Shown here in pieces: positions 26,197 to 34,468 of a stretch of DNA of 64,000 nt. The notes under the pieces were generated by a model. The model searched no databases, was not told the DNA's origin, and saw only the letters and a program-made list of their open reading frames with translations. Numbering within the stretch: the stretch's first letter is position 1; the number at the start of each line of letters is the position of its first letter. This stretch comes from Streptomyces exfoliatus (GTDB lineage Bacteria > Actinomycetota > Actinomycetes > Streptomycetales > Streptomycetaceae). The DNA lies in NCBI RefSeq assembly GCF_000725545.1, contig NZ_KL647056.1:124001-188000 (forward strand), given 5' to 3'. The position numbers and the translations under genes were made by a program.

Positions 26197-27329
26197 TGGA
26201 CCTGTCCTGCACCGACGAGGAGGAGGAGTTCCGCGCGCGCCTGCGGGAATGGCTCACCGCCACCCTGCCCACCCTCCCGCCGAGACCCGACCCGCTCGAC
26301 TGGCCCGCCCGCCGCGCGTACGACTGCGGCTGGCAGCGCCGCCTGTACGACGCCGGATACGCCGACACCCACTGGGACGCCTCCCCCACCCAGCGGCTGA
26401 TCTTCCTGGAGGAGACCGAACGCGCCGGCGCGCCCTACGTCGGCGCCAACTTCGTCGGACTCCTCCACGCGGGCCCGACGATCGCCGCCGAGGGAACGGC
26501 GGAACAACGGGCGCGGTGGCTGCCGCCGATCCTGCGCGGCGACGAGGTCTGGTGCCAGGGCTTCAGCGAACCCGACGCCGGCTCCGACCTCGCCTCGCTG
26601 CGGACGAAGGCCGTCCGGGACGGGGACACCTACGTCGTCACCGGCCAGAAGATCTGGACCTCCCACGCCGAGGTCGCCGACTGGTGCGAACTGCTCGTAC
26701 GGACCGACCCCGACGCGCCCCGGCACCGGGGCATCAGCTGGCTCGCCATGCCCATGGACGCGCCCGGCGTCACCGTACGACCGCTGCGCACCCTCGCCGG
26801 GTCGACGGAGTTCGCCGAGGTCTTCCTCGACGAGGTACGCGTGCCCGTCGGCCACCGGATCGGCGCCGAGAACGACGGCTGGCGGGTCACCATGGTCACC
26901 CTCTCCTTCGAACGCGGCACCGCCTTCGTCGGCGAGGTCGTCGCCTGCCGCCGCCTCCTCGGCGAACTCGCCCGCACCGCACGCGAGAACGGCACCTGGG
27001 ACGACCCCGTCCTGCGGCGGCGGCTCGGCAGGCTCTCCGCCGAGTTCCAGGCCCTCTGGCGGCTCGTCCAGGCCAACGTCAGCGAGGCCCAGGCCACCGG
27101 CGGAGTCCCCGGCGCCGGCGGCTCCGTCTTCAAACTGCACTACTCCCACGCCCGCCAGGAGCTGTACGAGGCCGCCGCCGCCGTCGTCGGACCCGACGCG
27201 CTCGACCTCGACCGCGACTGGACCCTCGACCGCCTGTCCTCGCTCTCGTACACCATCGCGGCCGGCACCTCCCAGATCCAGCGCAACATCGTCGCCGAGC
27301 GCATCCTCGGCCTCCCGAAGGGCCGGTGA
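26196..27329 (+). CDS. Acyl-CoA dehydrogenase, large-type subunit
   Basis: A 377-residue flavoenzyme of normal ACAD length. The N-terminal helical domain includes GYADTHWDASPTQRLIFLEE. The FAD/substrate loop is CQGFSEPDAGSDLASLRTKA, followed by the beta-domain strand VVTGQKIWTSHAEVADWCELLVRT. The C-terminal FAD-binding tail is AAGTSQIQRNIVAERILGLP. The 3' end overlaps the next ACAD GTG by 4 bp (GTGA). Adjacent unequal ACADs like these often form alpha2beta2 heterotetramers in actinobacterial ring or side-chain degradation; that is inference. Confidence 0.92.
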   Translation: MDLSCTDEEEEFRARLREWLTATLPTLPPRPDPLDWPARRAYDCGWQRRLYDAGYADTHWDASPTQRLIFLEETERAGAPYVGANFVGLLHAGPTIAAEGTAEQRARWLPPILRGDEVWCQGFSEPDAGSDLASLRTKAVRDGDTYVVTGQKIWTSHAEVADWCELLVRTDPDAPRHRGISWLAMPMDAPGVTVRPLRTLAGSTEFAEVFLDEVRVPVGHRIGAENDGWRVTMVTLSFERGTAFVGEVVACRRLLGELARTARENGTWDDPVLRRRLGRLSAEFQALWRLVQANVSEAQATGGVPGAGGSVFKLHYSHARQELYEAAAAVVGPDALDLDRDWTLDRLSSLSYTIAAGTSQIQRNIVAERILGLPKGR

Positions 27330-28195
27330 CCACCGTGGACTTCCGACTCACCGAGGACCAGCGGGCACTGCGGAAGGGGGTACGGGAGCTGCTCGACCGC
27401 CGCTTCGACCGGGACGCCCTGCGGGGCGCCGTCGACGCGGGGCGGCTCGACCGGGCGCTGTGGCGGGAGCTGGGGGCGGCGGGATTCTTCGCGCTGCGAC
27501 TGCCGGAGTCGCAGGGCGGGGTGGGGCTCGGCCTCTCCGAGGCGGTGCTCGTCTTCGAGGAGGCGGGACGGGTGCTGCTGCCGGGACCCCTGGTGGCGAC
27601 GCACCTGGCGGCCGGGGCCGTGCCGGGGGCGGCGGAGGGGGACGCGGTGGTGACCGAGGCGGCGGAGGGGCTGGTCCCATGGCTGGACGCGGCGGACGTG
27701 GTGTTGGGTGACGTGACCGGGGCCGTACCGATGCGGTCGGTGGACCCGCTGACGCCGCTGCACAGGGTGCGCGATGACGGGCGGACGAGCGATCCGACCG
27801 CCGTCCTGCTCACCGCCGCCGAGCAGGTCGGGAGCGCGGAGGCCACCACCAGGACGGCCGTCCGGCACGCCCGCGAGCGGGAGCAGTTCGGGCAGGCGGT
27901 CGGGGGGTTCCAGGCCGTCAAGCACCTCTGCGCCGGGATGCTCGTCCGTACCGAACTCGCCCGCGCCGCCGTGCGGGCCGCCTCGGTCACCGCCGACCCC
28001 GTCGAGATCGCCGGGGCGAAGCTGCTCGCGGACGAGGCCGCCACCGGCAACGCCCGGGACTGCCTCCAGGTCCACGGCGGCATGGGCTTCACCTGGGAGG
28101 CGGACGTCCATCTGCATCTGAAACGGGCCTGGGTACGGGCCCGGCTGCGGCTGCCGGCGGCCCGCGCGGAGGAGACGGTGGCCGCCGCTCTGTGA
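27326..28195 (+). CDS. Acyl-CoA dehydrogenase, short partner subunit
   Basis: A 289-residue ACAD, about 90 residues shorter than usual. The N-terminal domain (DFRLTEDQRALRKGVRELLD, FFALRLPESQGGVGLGLSEA) and C-terminal domain (REREQFGQAVGGFQAVKHLC, QVHGGMGFTWEADVHLHLKRA) are intact, while the middle beta domain is mostly missing. This is typical of the second member of heteromeric ACAD pairs. The start is the GTG overlapping the previous stop; another GTG lies 9 bp later. It is the last gene of the operon. Confidence 0.85.
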   Translation: MTTVDFRLTEDQRALRKGVRELLDRRFDRDALRGAVDAGRLDRALWRELGAAGFFALRLPESQGGVGLGLSEAVLVFEEAGRVLLPGPLVATHLAAGAVPGAAEGDAVVTEAAEGLVPWLDAADVVLGDVTGAVPMRSVDPLTPLHRVRDDGRTSDPTAVLLTAAEQVGSAEATTRTAVRHAREREQFGQAVGGFQAVKHLCAGMLVRTELARAAVRAASVTADPVEIAGAKLLADEAATGNARDCLQVHGGMGFTWEADVHLHLKRAWVRARLRLPAARAEETVAAAL

Positions 28196-28558
28196 CGGCT
28201 CCATAGCGCTCCGTGCCCGAGGTGTCACGGAATGTCGATACCGGGTTGTGTCCTTCGGCGCGGCCGTCACGGCCCGGAGTCGGCCTCCGGCTCCGGTACG
28301 CTCCGTGGGATGCGAGAGCGCGTTGTCCCGGATCGTCCCGGTGTCGCCCCTGAGGTGACTCCGGGTCGGGTGATGCGCGCCGCTCGCACCCGGCGTTCGA
28401 CTACCCGCAGAGTGCGTCGCACAGTATGGACCATGCGTACTCCTTCGCGCTGGAATATGCCCGAAGCGCTTGTTGCGGTGACTGTACGTCAACCATGCTG
28501 TCCCTTAAGGGAATCACGTTCCGTAAAGGTGTGTCCGCCGGTTCGGATGGTGTGAGCG
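28196..28558 (+). other. Intergenic region with lower-GC promoter-like stretch
   Basis: 363 bp without a convincing gene. Its second half (about 28400-28545) has noticeably lower GC than its surroundings and holds a 12-bp palindrome TCCCTTAAGGGA (28501-28512). It probably carries the promoter of the ATP-binding protein gene. Short open frames here lack coding character. Confidence 0.5.
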
Positions 28559-29074
28559 GTGCAGGTGCTTCAGGTGCAGTTGGAGGTCGGGGCCGACCCG
28601 GCGGAGGTGGGGCGAGCCCGGAGGTGGGCCCGGTCACGGCTCGCCGGTTCGGGCATACGGGATGACGAGCCGCTGGCCGAGACGCTGGTGCTGATCATCT
28701 CGGAGCTGGTGACCAACGCCGTGGTGCACACCGGCTGTCCGGCCGTGCTGCGGATGCTGATCGCGGCGGAGGGCGGGGTGCGGGTCGAGGTGGCCGACGC
28801 GAGCGAACGCCCGCCGAAGCCGAGGCACGCCGAGGGCGAGGACACCAACGGGCGCGGCCTGGAGCTGGTGGACGGCCTCGCGGACCGGTGGGGCTGGCAG
28901 CCCGAGGGGGCCGGCAAGAGCATCTGGTGCGAGGTCGACCGGGCTCCGGTCGCGCCTTCGCCGGTCCCGGGGGCACCAGGGGTATCGGTACCAGGGGTGC
29001 CGGTCCCGGGGGCGCCGGTGCCAGGGGCGTCGGTCCCGGGGGCGTCGGTCTCGTCCGGCCGCGTGCACTGCTGA
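28559..29074 (+). CDS. RsbW-like ATP-binding protein (HATPase_c), VPG-repeat tail
   Basis: A 171-residue protein with a GTG start. N-box ETLVLIISELVTNAVVHTG and G-box NGRGLELVDGLADRWGWQ mark an anti-sigma-type serine kinase/HATPase domain of ~130 residues, common in Streptomyces regulation. The last ~40 residues are an elastin-like VPGxx tail (VPGVPVPGAPVPGASVPGAS) encoded by 15-bp DNA repeats. It may act on STAS proteins such as the one at 22.9 kb, but no direct linkage is seen. Confidence 0.85.
   Translation: MQVLQVQLEVGADPAEVGRARRWARSRLAGSGIRDDEPLAETLVLIISELVTNAVVHTGCPAVLRMLIAAEGGVRVEVADASERPPKPRHAEGEDTNGRGLELVDGLADRWGWQPEGAGKSIWCEVDRAPVAPSPVPGAPGVSVPGVPVPGAPVPGASVPGASVSSGRVHC
28960..29050 (+). 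repeat. 15-bp minisatellite in coding sequence
   Basis: About six degenerate copies of a 15-bp unit like GGTCCCGGGGGCGTC encode alternating VPGAS/VPGAP/VPGVP pentapeptides at the C-terminus of the ATP-binding protein. Confidence 0.7.
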
Positions 29075-29087
29075 GGGTCCAGGGGGT

Positions 29088-29135
29088 CTGCCTTCCGGAT
29101 CGGGCCGCGAGGTCGGCGTGCGCGCCGGAAGGCAG
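29088..29135. terminator. Bidirectional terminator hairpin
   Basis: An 11-bp perfect stem (CTGCCTTCCGG / CCGGAAGGCAG), extendable by further pairs, lies between the convergent ATP-binding protein and cyclase genes. Confidence 0.7.
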
Positions 29136-29138
29136 GCC

Positions 29139-30065
29139 CTACAGGATCGCCACGGGGGCGACCGGTGTACCCGTGGCGCCGACGAACGGCTCGGGCATCG
29201 CGGAGAGCAGGAACGCGTACCGCCCCTCTTGTGCACAGGCTGTGGACAGACTTTCCAGATTCCAGTTCTGGCCCTGGAGCATCCCCATCTCGACCAGGTC
29301 GAGCGCGTGCACGGGCAGCCACAGGTCCTCGATCTCCGGCGGGAAGATCTCGAACGTGAGGGTGTCGTTGGCGACGGCCGCGACGTCCCGGTCGTGGAAC
29401 CACTCCGGCGTACGGACCGAGAGTCCGGGTGACGGAAAAGCGTACCCGTGGCGGTCGCCGGCCAGGTACGACCGCATCTGACCCGTCCGTACGAGCACGA
29501 TGTCGCCCGACCCGACCGTCACCTCGCCGAACTCGGCCGCCTCGTCCAGGTCCTCGGGCGTGACGGCGTGGTCCCCCGGCAGCCGGTCCAGGCCCTTCGC
29601 GGCGGCCACGTCGAGCAGCACGCCCCGGCTGACCAGGTGCCGGGCGGTGTGGATGCCGCTGAACTCCGAGCGGCCGTGCGCGGTGATGGTGGCGGCGGGC
29701 CGGCCGTTGTAGAGGCGGCCCGAGTGCGAGACGTGCGTCAGGGCGTCCCAGTGGGTGCCGGCCTGGAGGCCCAGGGTCACGGCGTCGTCGCTGGTGGCGA
29801 CCGTCCCGGGGCCGAACAGTTCCTGGTTGATCTGGACCATGACGTGGAGCGGGTTGACCCGGCCGGGGATCATGCCGGTCTGTACGCCGTCCTGCTTCAG
29901 GTCGACGGCGAGCGGGACGCGCAGGCCGGTGCGGACGGTGGCGACGGCGTTCCGCACGACCTCGTCCGTGACGAGGTTGAGGGTGCCGATCTCGTCGTCC
30001 TGGCCCCAGCGGCCCCAGTTGTTGACGCGCTTGGCGATCTCGTGGAATGCGGCGGGCAGAGACAT
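29139..30065 (-). CDS. Cyclase family protein (kynurenine formamidase-like hydrolase)
   Basis: A 308-residue protein of the metal-dependent cyclase/formamidase family. The zinc motif appears as GTHWDALTHVSHSGRLYNG (family pattern HxGTHxDxPxH), and the tail is AVANDTLTFEIFP ... LPVHALDLVEMGMLQGQNWNLE. It is divergent from the SDR/alcohol dehydrogenase operon, with two CTGACG-type operator sites between them, so it belongs to the same regulon as the acyl-CoA ligase. It probably hydrolyses a lactone, ester or amide intermediate; this is inference. Confidence 0.85.
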   Translation of the reverse strand: MSLPAAFHEIAKRVNNWGRWGQDDEIGTLNLVTDEVVRNAVATVRTGLRVPLAVDLKQDGVQTGMIPGRVNPLHVMVQINQELFGPGTVATSDDAVTLGLQAGTHWDALTHVSHSGRLYNGRPAATITAHGRSEFSGIHTARHLVSRGVLLDVAAAKGLDRLPGDHAVTPEDLDEAAEFGEVTVGSGDIVLVRTGQMRSYLAGDRHGYAFPSPGLSVRTPEWFHDRDVAAVANDTLTFEIFPPEIEDLWLPVHALDLVEMGMLQGQNWNLESLSTACAQEGRYAFLLSAMPEPFVGATGTPVAPVAIL

Positions 30066-30096
30066 CGGGGCCTCCGGGGTCTTGTTTTCCGGTATC

Positions 30097-30111
30097 TGAC
30101 GGACCGTAGAA
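30097..30111. promoter_or_regulatory. Operator B1 (degenerate)
   Basis: CTGACG-GAC-CGTAGA, matching the shared palindrome except for one missing base in the right arm, 32 bp upstream of the cyclase ATG. Confidence 0.45.
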
Positions 30112-30130
30112 TCCTGACGACGAACGAATC

Positions 30131-30145
30131 TAACGGACCGTCAGA
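30131..30145. promoter_or_regulatory. Operator B2: CTAACG-GAC-CGTCAG
   Basis: One mismatch to CTGACG-N3-CGTCAG, 21 bp upstream of the SDR GTG start. Confidence 0.6.
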
Positions 30146-30166
30146 AAGTGACGGAAGGGGCCGGGC

Positions 30167-31099
30167 GTGGGGAACTTCTTGGCTGGCAAGGTCGTCGCCG
30201 TGACGGGCGCGGGACGCGGCATCGGCCGCGCCGTCGCCCTGGCGTGCGCGGCGGAGGGCGCGAAGGTCGTCGTCAACGACTACGGGGTGTCGATCGAGGG
30301 CGGCGAACCGACCTCGGAGATCGCGCTGTCCGTCGTGAAGGAGATCGAGGCGGCGGGCGGCGCGGCCGTCGCGGTCGCCGACGACATCTCGACGATGGCG
30401 GGCGGACAACGGGTCGTCGACACCGCGCTCGCGGAGTACGGGCGGATCGACGGGGTCGTGTGCGTGGCGGGCATCCTGCGCGAGCGGATGCTCTTCAACA
30501 TGTCGGAGGAGGAGTGGGACCCGGTCGTCGCCACCCACCTGAAGGGCACGTTCACCGTCTTCAGGGCGGCCTCCGCGGTCATGCGCAAGCAGGGCTCCGG
30601 CACCCTGATCGGCTTCACCAGCGGCAACCACCAGGGGTCCGTGGCCCAGGCCAACTACTCCGCCGCGAAGGGCGGGATCATCTCGCTCGTCCGGTCGGCG
30701 GCGCTCGGCCTCCACAAGTACGGGGTCACGGCGAACGCGGTGGCGCCGGTGGCGCGTACGCGGATGTCTGCGAACGTCCCCATGGAGCTGAAGGAGATCG
30801 GCGAGCCCGAGGACGTGGCGGCCCTCGTCGTCTACCTGCTCTCCGAGCGGGCCAGGGAGGAGCGGATCACCGGCCAGGTGTACACGATCGCGGGCCCCAA
30901 GATCGCGGTCTGGGCGCAGCCGAGGGAACTGCGCGCCGGGTACGCGGAGGGCGGCGCCTGGACACCGGAACGGATCGCGGACTTCCTGCCGGGGACGGTG
31001 GGGGTGGACCCGATGCCGATGCTGGCACGGCTCGACGAGATGGCCAGGGCGGCGGCGGCAGGGTCGCGCCCCAACACGGTGAAGGGGAACGGCTCATGA
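30167..31099 (+). CDS. Short-chain dehydrogenase/reductase
   Basis: A 310-residue SDR with nucleotide-binding motif TGAGRGIGRA (residues ~13-22), catalytic Tyr/Lys in NYSAAKGG and a C-terminal extension of ~60 residues after AGPKIAVW, as in the 17-beta-HSD4/3-hydroxyacyl-CoA dehydrogenase-like group. It starts with GTG and overlaps the next gene by ATGA. It likely oxidises a 3-hydroxyacyl-CoA or related alcohol in the same pathway as the ligase and ACADs. The exact substrate is unknown. Confidence 0.88.
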   Translation: MGNFLAGKVVAVTGAGRGIGRAVALACAAEGAKVVVNDYGVSIEGGEPTSEIALSVVKEIEAAGGAAVAVADDISTMAGGQRVVDTALAEYGRIDGVVCVAGILRERMLFNMSEEEWDPVVATHLKGTFTVFRAASAVMRKQGSGTLIGFTSGNHQGSVAQANYSAAKGGIISLVRSAALGLHKYGVTANAVAPVARTRMSANVPMELKEIGEPEDVAALVVYLLSERAREERITGQVYTIAGPKIAVWAQPRELRAGYAEGGAWTPERIADFLPGTVGVDPMPMLARLDEMARAAAAGSRPNTVKGNGS

Positions 31100-32145
31100 G
31101 GGGTGTCGTGTTCGACGGCAAGTCCGTGACGGTCGTCGACGACCTGGAGGTACGGGACCCCGGGCCCGGTGAGGTCCTCGTCGGGATCGCCGCCGCCGGT
31201 CTCTGCCACAGCGACCTGTCCGTCATCGACGGGACCATCCCGTTCCCCCCGCCCGTCGTCCTCGGACACGAGGGCGCCGGGGTCGTCGAGGCCGTCGGAC
31301 CCGGCGTCACCCACGTCGTCCCCGGCGACCACGTCGCCCTCTCCACGCTCGCGAACTGCGGCGCGTGCGCCGACTGCGACCGGGGGCGTCCCACGATGTG
31401 CCGGAAGGCGATCGGGATGCCGGGGCGGCCGTTCTCACGGGCCGGGCAGCCGCTCCACCAGTTCGCCTCGAACTCCTCGTTCGCGGAGCGGACCGTCGTC
31501 AAGGCCGTCCAGGCCGTGAAGATCCCGCGGGACGTCCCGCTCACCTCCGCCGCCCTCATGGGCTGCGGCGTCCTCACCGGCGTCGGGGCCGTGCTCAACC
31601 GGGCGAAGGTCGGCCGCGGCGAGACCGTCGTCGTCATCGGCACCGGCGGCATCGGCCTCAACGTCCTCCAGGGCGCCAGGCTCGCGGGCGCCCTGACGAT
31701 CGTGGCCGTCGACACGAACCCCAGGAAGGAGGCGGTGGCCCGGCGGTTCGGGGCGACGCACTTCCTCGCCTCCACCGACGGCGTACGGGACGTCCTGCCC
31801 ACCGGCGCCGACCACGTCTTCGAGTGCGTCGGCCACACCGGCCTCGTCCGCACCGCGATCGACCTCCTCGACCGGCACGGCCAGGCGATCCTGCTCGGCA
31901 TGACCGCCCCGAAGGCGGAGGCGAGCTTCCCGCCGGCGGCGATGTTCCTGGACAAGTCGATCCTGGGCTGCCGCTACGGCTCGTCCCGCCCCCAGAAGGA
32001 CATCGCGCTGTACGCCGAGCTGTACCGCTCGGGCCGACTGCTCCTCGACGAACTGGTCACCGCCACCTACCCGGTCGAGGACTTCGCCCGGGCCGCCGAG
32101 GACGCGGAACGGGGGAAGGTGGCGCGGGGGGTGCTCACTTTCTGA
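31096..32145 (+). CDS. Zinc-dependent alcohol dehydrogenase (MDR family)
   Basis: A 349-residue MDR enzyme. Catalytic zinc ligands lie in GLCHSD and GHEGAGVVE. The structural zinc cluster is CGACADCDRGRPTMC. The Rossmann motif is GTGGIGLNVLQGARLAGA. The length and both zinc sites indicate an active class-III-like alcohol dehydrogenase. Start ATG overlaps the SDR stop. It is second in the operator-B operon, suggesting conversion between alcohol and aldehyde intermediates. Confidence 0.9.
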   Translation: MRGVVFDGKSVTVVDDLEVRDPGPGEVLVGIAAAGLCHSDLSVIDGTIPFPPPVVLGHEGAGVVEAVGPGVTHVVPGDHVALSTLANCGACADCDRGRPTMCRKAIGMPGRPFSRAGQPLHQFASNSSFAERTVVKAVQAVKIPRDVPLTSAALMGCGVLTGVGAVLNRAKVGRGETVVVIGTGGIGLNVLQGARLAGALTIVAVDTNPRKEAVARRFGATHFLASTDGVRDVLPTGADHVFECVGHTGLVRTAIDLLDRHGQAILLGMTAPKAEASFPPAAMFLDKSILGCRYGSSRPQKDIALYAELYRSGRLLLDELVTATYPVEDFARAAEDAERGKVARGVLTF

Positions 32146-32195
32146 GCCGTACGGGCCCACGAAGCCGTGGAATTTCCCTGGGTGACAGGACCACC

Positions 32196-32210
32196 TGACC
32201 GTTACGGTCA
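32196..32210. promoter_or_regulatory. Palindrome at MFS start: TGACCGT-T-ACGGTCA
   Basis: A perfect 7+1+7 inverted repeat whose last base is the first base of the MFS ATG. Related to, but spaced differently from, the CTGACG palindromes. No ribosome site lies between it and the ATG, so the mRNA may be leaderless. Confidence 0.45.
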
Positions 32211-33463
32211 TGGCCATGTCCTACCGGGAGCTCGCCACCCGCCCTGTCCTCGTCTGGTGCGCCGTCACCGCCGCCGGGCGGATGCCCGTCGCCATGGCGC
32301 CGCTCGCGCTCGTCTTCCTCGTGCGCGAGCGACCCGGCGGGTACTCCCTCGGGGCCGCGCTCGCCGCCGCGTACGTCATCGGGGAGATCGTCGCCGCCCC
32401 CGTCCTCGGCATGCGCGTGAACGCGGAGCGCGCCCGGCCGCAGCTCGTCACCGGGCTCACCGTCGGTGCCGTCGGCTTCGCCGGGCTCGGGCTCGCGCCC
32501 GGGGCGCATCCCCTCGTCCTCGCCGCGCTCGCGATCGTCGCGGGCGCGGCACCCGCGGCCGTCGCGGGCGGGCTGCGCGCGCTCCTGACGAGCATGGTCC
32601 CCGAGCGGGCCGTCACACAGGCGATGAGCATGGAGACGATGCTGACCTTCGGCGTCTGGGCGGCCGCCCCCGCGCTCGCCGCCGGCCTCGCACTCGGCGC
32701 CGCCCCCGCCGTACCGCTGCTCCTCATGGCCGTCCTGATGGGCCTGTCGGCGGCCGGAATGCGGCTGCTGCCCGCCGGCTGGGCGGCCGGGCCGCCGGAG
32801 GATGGGGTCTCTCCGCGGCGGGCGCTGCTGCGGGCCTGGCCCGTGTACGTCCTCGGGGCCGCCGGGCTCTCGCTGCTCGCGCTCGCCGAACTGATCCTGC
32901 CCGCCCTGCTCGAACAGCGCGGGATCGCCCTCGGCTGGGCCGGTCCTCTGCTCGCCGGGTTCTCGATCGGGTCGGCCGCCGGCGCGTTCGTCTACGGCCT
33001 GCGGGCGCACTGGCCGGGCCCGCTGCTCGTGCAGTCCGTCGTCCTGGTCCTCGCGGTCACCACGGGAGTCGCCCTCGTCGCCCTCCTGCCCTGGGCCACC
33101 GCCATCGGCGCCGTCCTGGTCGTCGCCGGACTCCTCCAGGCCCCCGCCGCGCTCTCCCGCAACCTCGCCCTGCGCCGGCTCCTCCCGCCGTCCGCGCTCG
33201 CCGCCGGGTACTCGGTCATGTACGCGGCCGTCGGCGCCGGTTACGCGGCGAGCGGGGCCCTCGCGGGCGGCCTGCTCAAGGTCGTGGCCCCGTCGACCGC
33301 GATCCTCTGCGGCGTCGCGCTGACCGTGCTGCTCACGGCGGTCGGCGCGCTGGGGGAGCGGCGGCTGACCCGCCGCACCGAGGAGTCCGAGGAGTCCGAG
33401 GAGTCCGAGGTGCTTCAGGAGGCGGACGCGCCCGTCGTGGTGGAGCGGAAGGTGCGCCGGTAG
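32210..33463 (+). CDS. MFS transporter
   Basis: A 417-residue protein with about twelve hydrophobic segments in two halves (GYSLGAALAAAYVIGEIVAAPVLG, VPLLLMAVLMGLSAAGMRLL, AGPLLAGFSIGSAAGAFVYG, YSVMYAAVGAGYAASGALAGG). Its C-terminal tail has three tandem EES triplets from a 9-bp repeat (about 33380-33410) and overlaps the convergent GlxA-type gene by 49 bp. Substrate unknown; exporter is more likely from the subgroup but not proven. Confidence 0.85.
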   Translation: MAMSYRELATRPVLVWCAVTAAGRMPVAMAPLALVFLVRERPGGYSLGAALAAAYVIGEIVAAPVLGMRVNAERARPQLVTGLTVGAVGFAGLGLAPGAHPLVLAALAIVAGAAPAAVAGGLRALLTSMVPERAVTQAMSMETMLTFGVWAAAPALAAGLALGAAPAVPLLLMAVLMGLSAAGMRLLPAGWAAGPPEDGVSPRRALLRAWPVYVLGAAGLSLLALAELILPALLEQRGIALGWAGPLLAGFSIGSAAGAFVYGLRAHWPGPLLVQSVVLVLAVTTGVALVALLPWATAIGAVLVVAGLLQAPAALSRNLALRRLLPPSALAAGYSVMYAAVGAGYAASGALAGGLLKVVAPSTAILCGVALTVLLTAVGALGERRLTRRTEESEESEESEVLQEADAPVVVERKVRR

Positions 33464-34404
33464 GACGTTGGGGTCACCCCGATCGCGCTCATCAGGTGCG
33501 CCCGCAGCGACTGGGCCGTGCCGAAGCCCGCGTCCCGCGCCACCCGGTCGACGGGCAGGCCCGTGGACTCCAGGAGGTGCCGGGCGCGCTCGACGCGCTG
33601 CTGGGTGAGCCACTGGCCGGGGCTGACGCCGACCTCGTCACGGAAGCGGCGGGTGAACGTCCGTACGCTCATCGCCTCCTTCTCGGCCAGGTCCCGCAGC
33701 TGGATCGGCTCGTGGAGGTGGGCCAGCGCCCAGGCCCGCGCGGCGGTCGTGGTGTGGGTGCCGGACTCCGGCAGGGGCCGCTCGATGTACTGGGCCTGGC
33801 CGCCGTCCCGGTGCGGCGGTACGACCGTCCTGCGGGCGACGTCGTTGGCGACCGCCGTGCCGTGGTCGCGGCGCACGATGTGCAGGCACAGGTCGATCCC
33901 GGCGGCCACGCCCGCCGAGGTGAGGACGTCGCCGTCGTCGACGAACAGGACGTCGGCGTCGACCCGTACGCGCGGGAACAGGCGCTGGAAGTGCTCGGCG
34001 GACGACCAGTGGGTGGTGGCGGGGCGCCCGTCGAGGAAACCGGCGGCGGCGAGCACGTACCCGCCGGTGCAGATGGACACGAGCCGGGTGCCGGGCCGGA
34101 TGTGGGCGAGGGCGGCGGCCAGCTCGTCGGTGAGCCGGCCCTCGTCGTAGACCGGGCCGAGTTCGTACGAGGCGGGCACGACGACCGTGTCGGCGGTGGC
34201 GAGGGCCTCCGGGCCGTGCTCGACGTGCACGGAGAAGTCCGCGTCGGTGGGGACGGGCCCGGCGACCGGGGCGCAGGTGACGATCTCGTAGAGCAGCCGC
34301 CCCTCGGCGTCGCGGGCGCGGCCGAAGATGCGGTGCGGGATGCCCAGTTCGAAGGGGAGGAGGCCGGGCAGCGCGAGGACGGCGACGCGGTGGGGCGTGG
34401 GCAC
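33415..34404 (-). CDS. GlxA-type AraC family transcriptional regulator
   Basis: A 329-residue protein. The N-terminal DJ-1/PfpI-like domain (VAVLALPGLLPFELGIPHRIF, elbow SICTGGYVLAAAGFL, residues ~1-180) is followed by a C-terminal AraC HTH (LRDLAEKEAMSVRTFTRRFRD, GVSPGQWLTQQRVERARHLLE, AGFGTAQSLRAHL). GTG 34404 was chosen because GGAGGGA precedes it and the domain starts there. It is divergent from an MFS gene, with a 14-bp inverted repeat between, so it probably controls that transporter. Confidence 0.88.
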   Translation of the reverse strand: MPTPHRVAVLALPGLLPFELGIPHRIFGRARDAEGRLLYEIVTCAPVAGPVPTDADFSVHVEHGPEALATADTVVVPASYELGPVYDEGRLTDELAAALAHIRPGTRLVSICTGGYVLAAAGFLDGRPATTHWSSAEHFQRLFPRVRVDADVLFVDDGDVLTSAGVAAGIDLCLHIVRRDHGTAVANDVARRTVVPPHRDGGQAQYIERPLPESGTHTTTAARAWALAHLHEPIQLRDLAEKEAMSVRTFTRRFRDEVGVSPGQWLTQQRVERARHLLESTGLPVDRVARDAGFGTAQSLRAHLMSAIGVTPTSYRRTFRSTTTGASAS

Positions 34405-34440
34405 GGGCGGTGCTCCCTCCGAAAATGAGTGGTGGTGTAG

Positions 34441-34454
34441 ACCAGCTGGCTGGT
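34441..34454. promoter_or_regulatory. Inverted repeat ACCAGC-TG-GCTGGT
   Basis: Perfect 6+2+6 inverted repeat in the 64-bp space between the GlxA-type regulator and the divergent MFS gene, 15 bp before the MFS start; a likely regulator site. Confidence 0.5.
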
Positions 34455-34468
34455 AGCTCTTCGTCTCC

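Noticed and set aside
28232..28665. Short open frames in the 28.2-28.7 kb intergenic region
   Set aside because: Weak codon bias, no ribosome sites and overlap with the ATP-binding protein start; treated as a promoter region.
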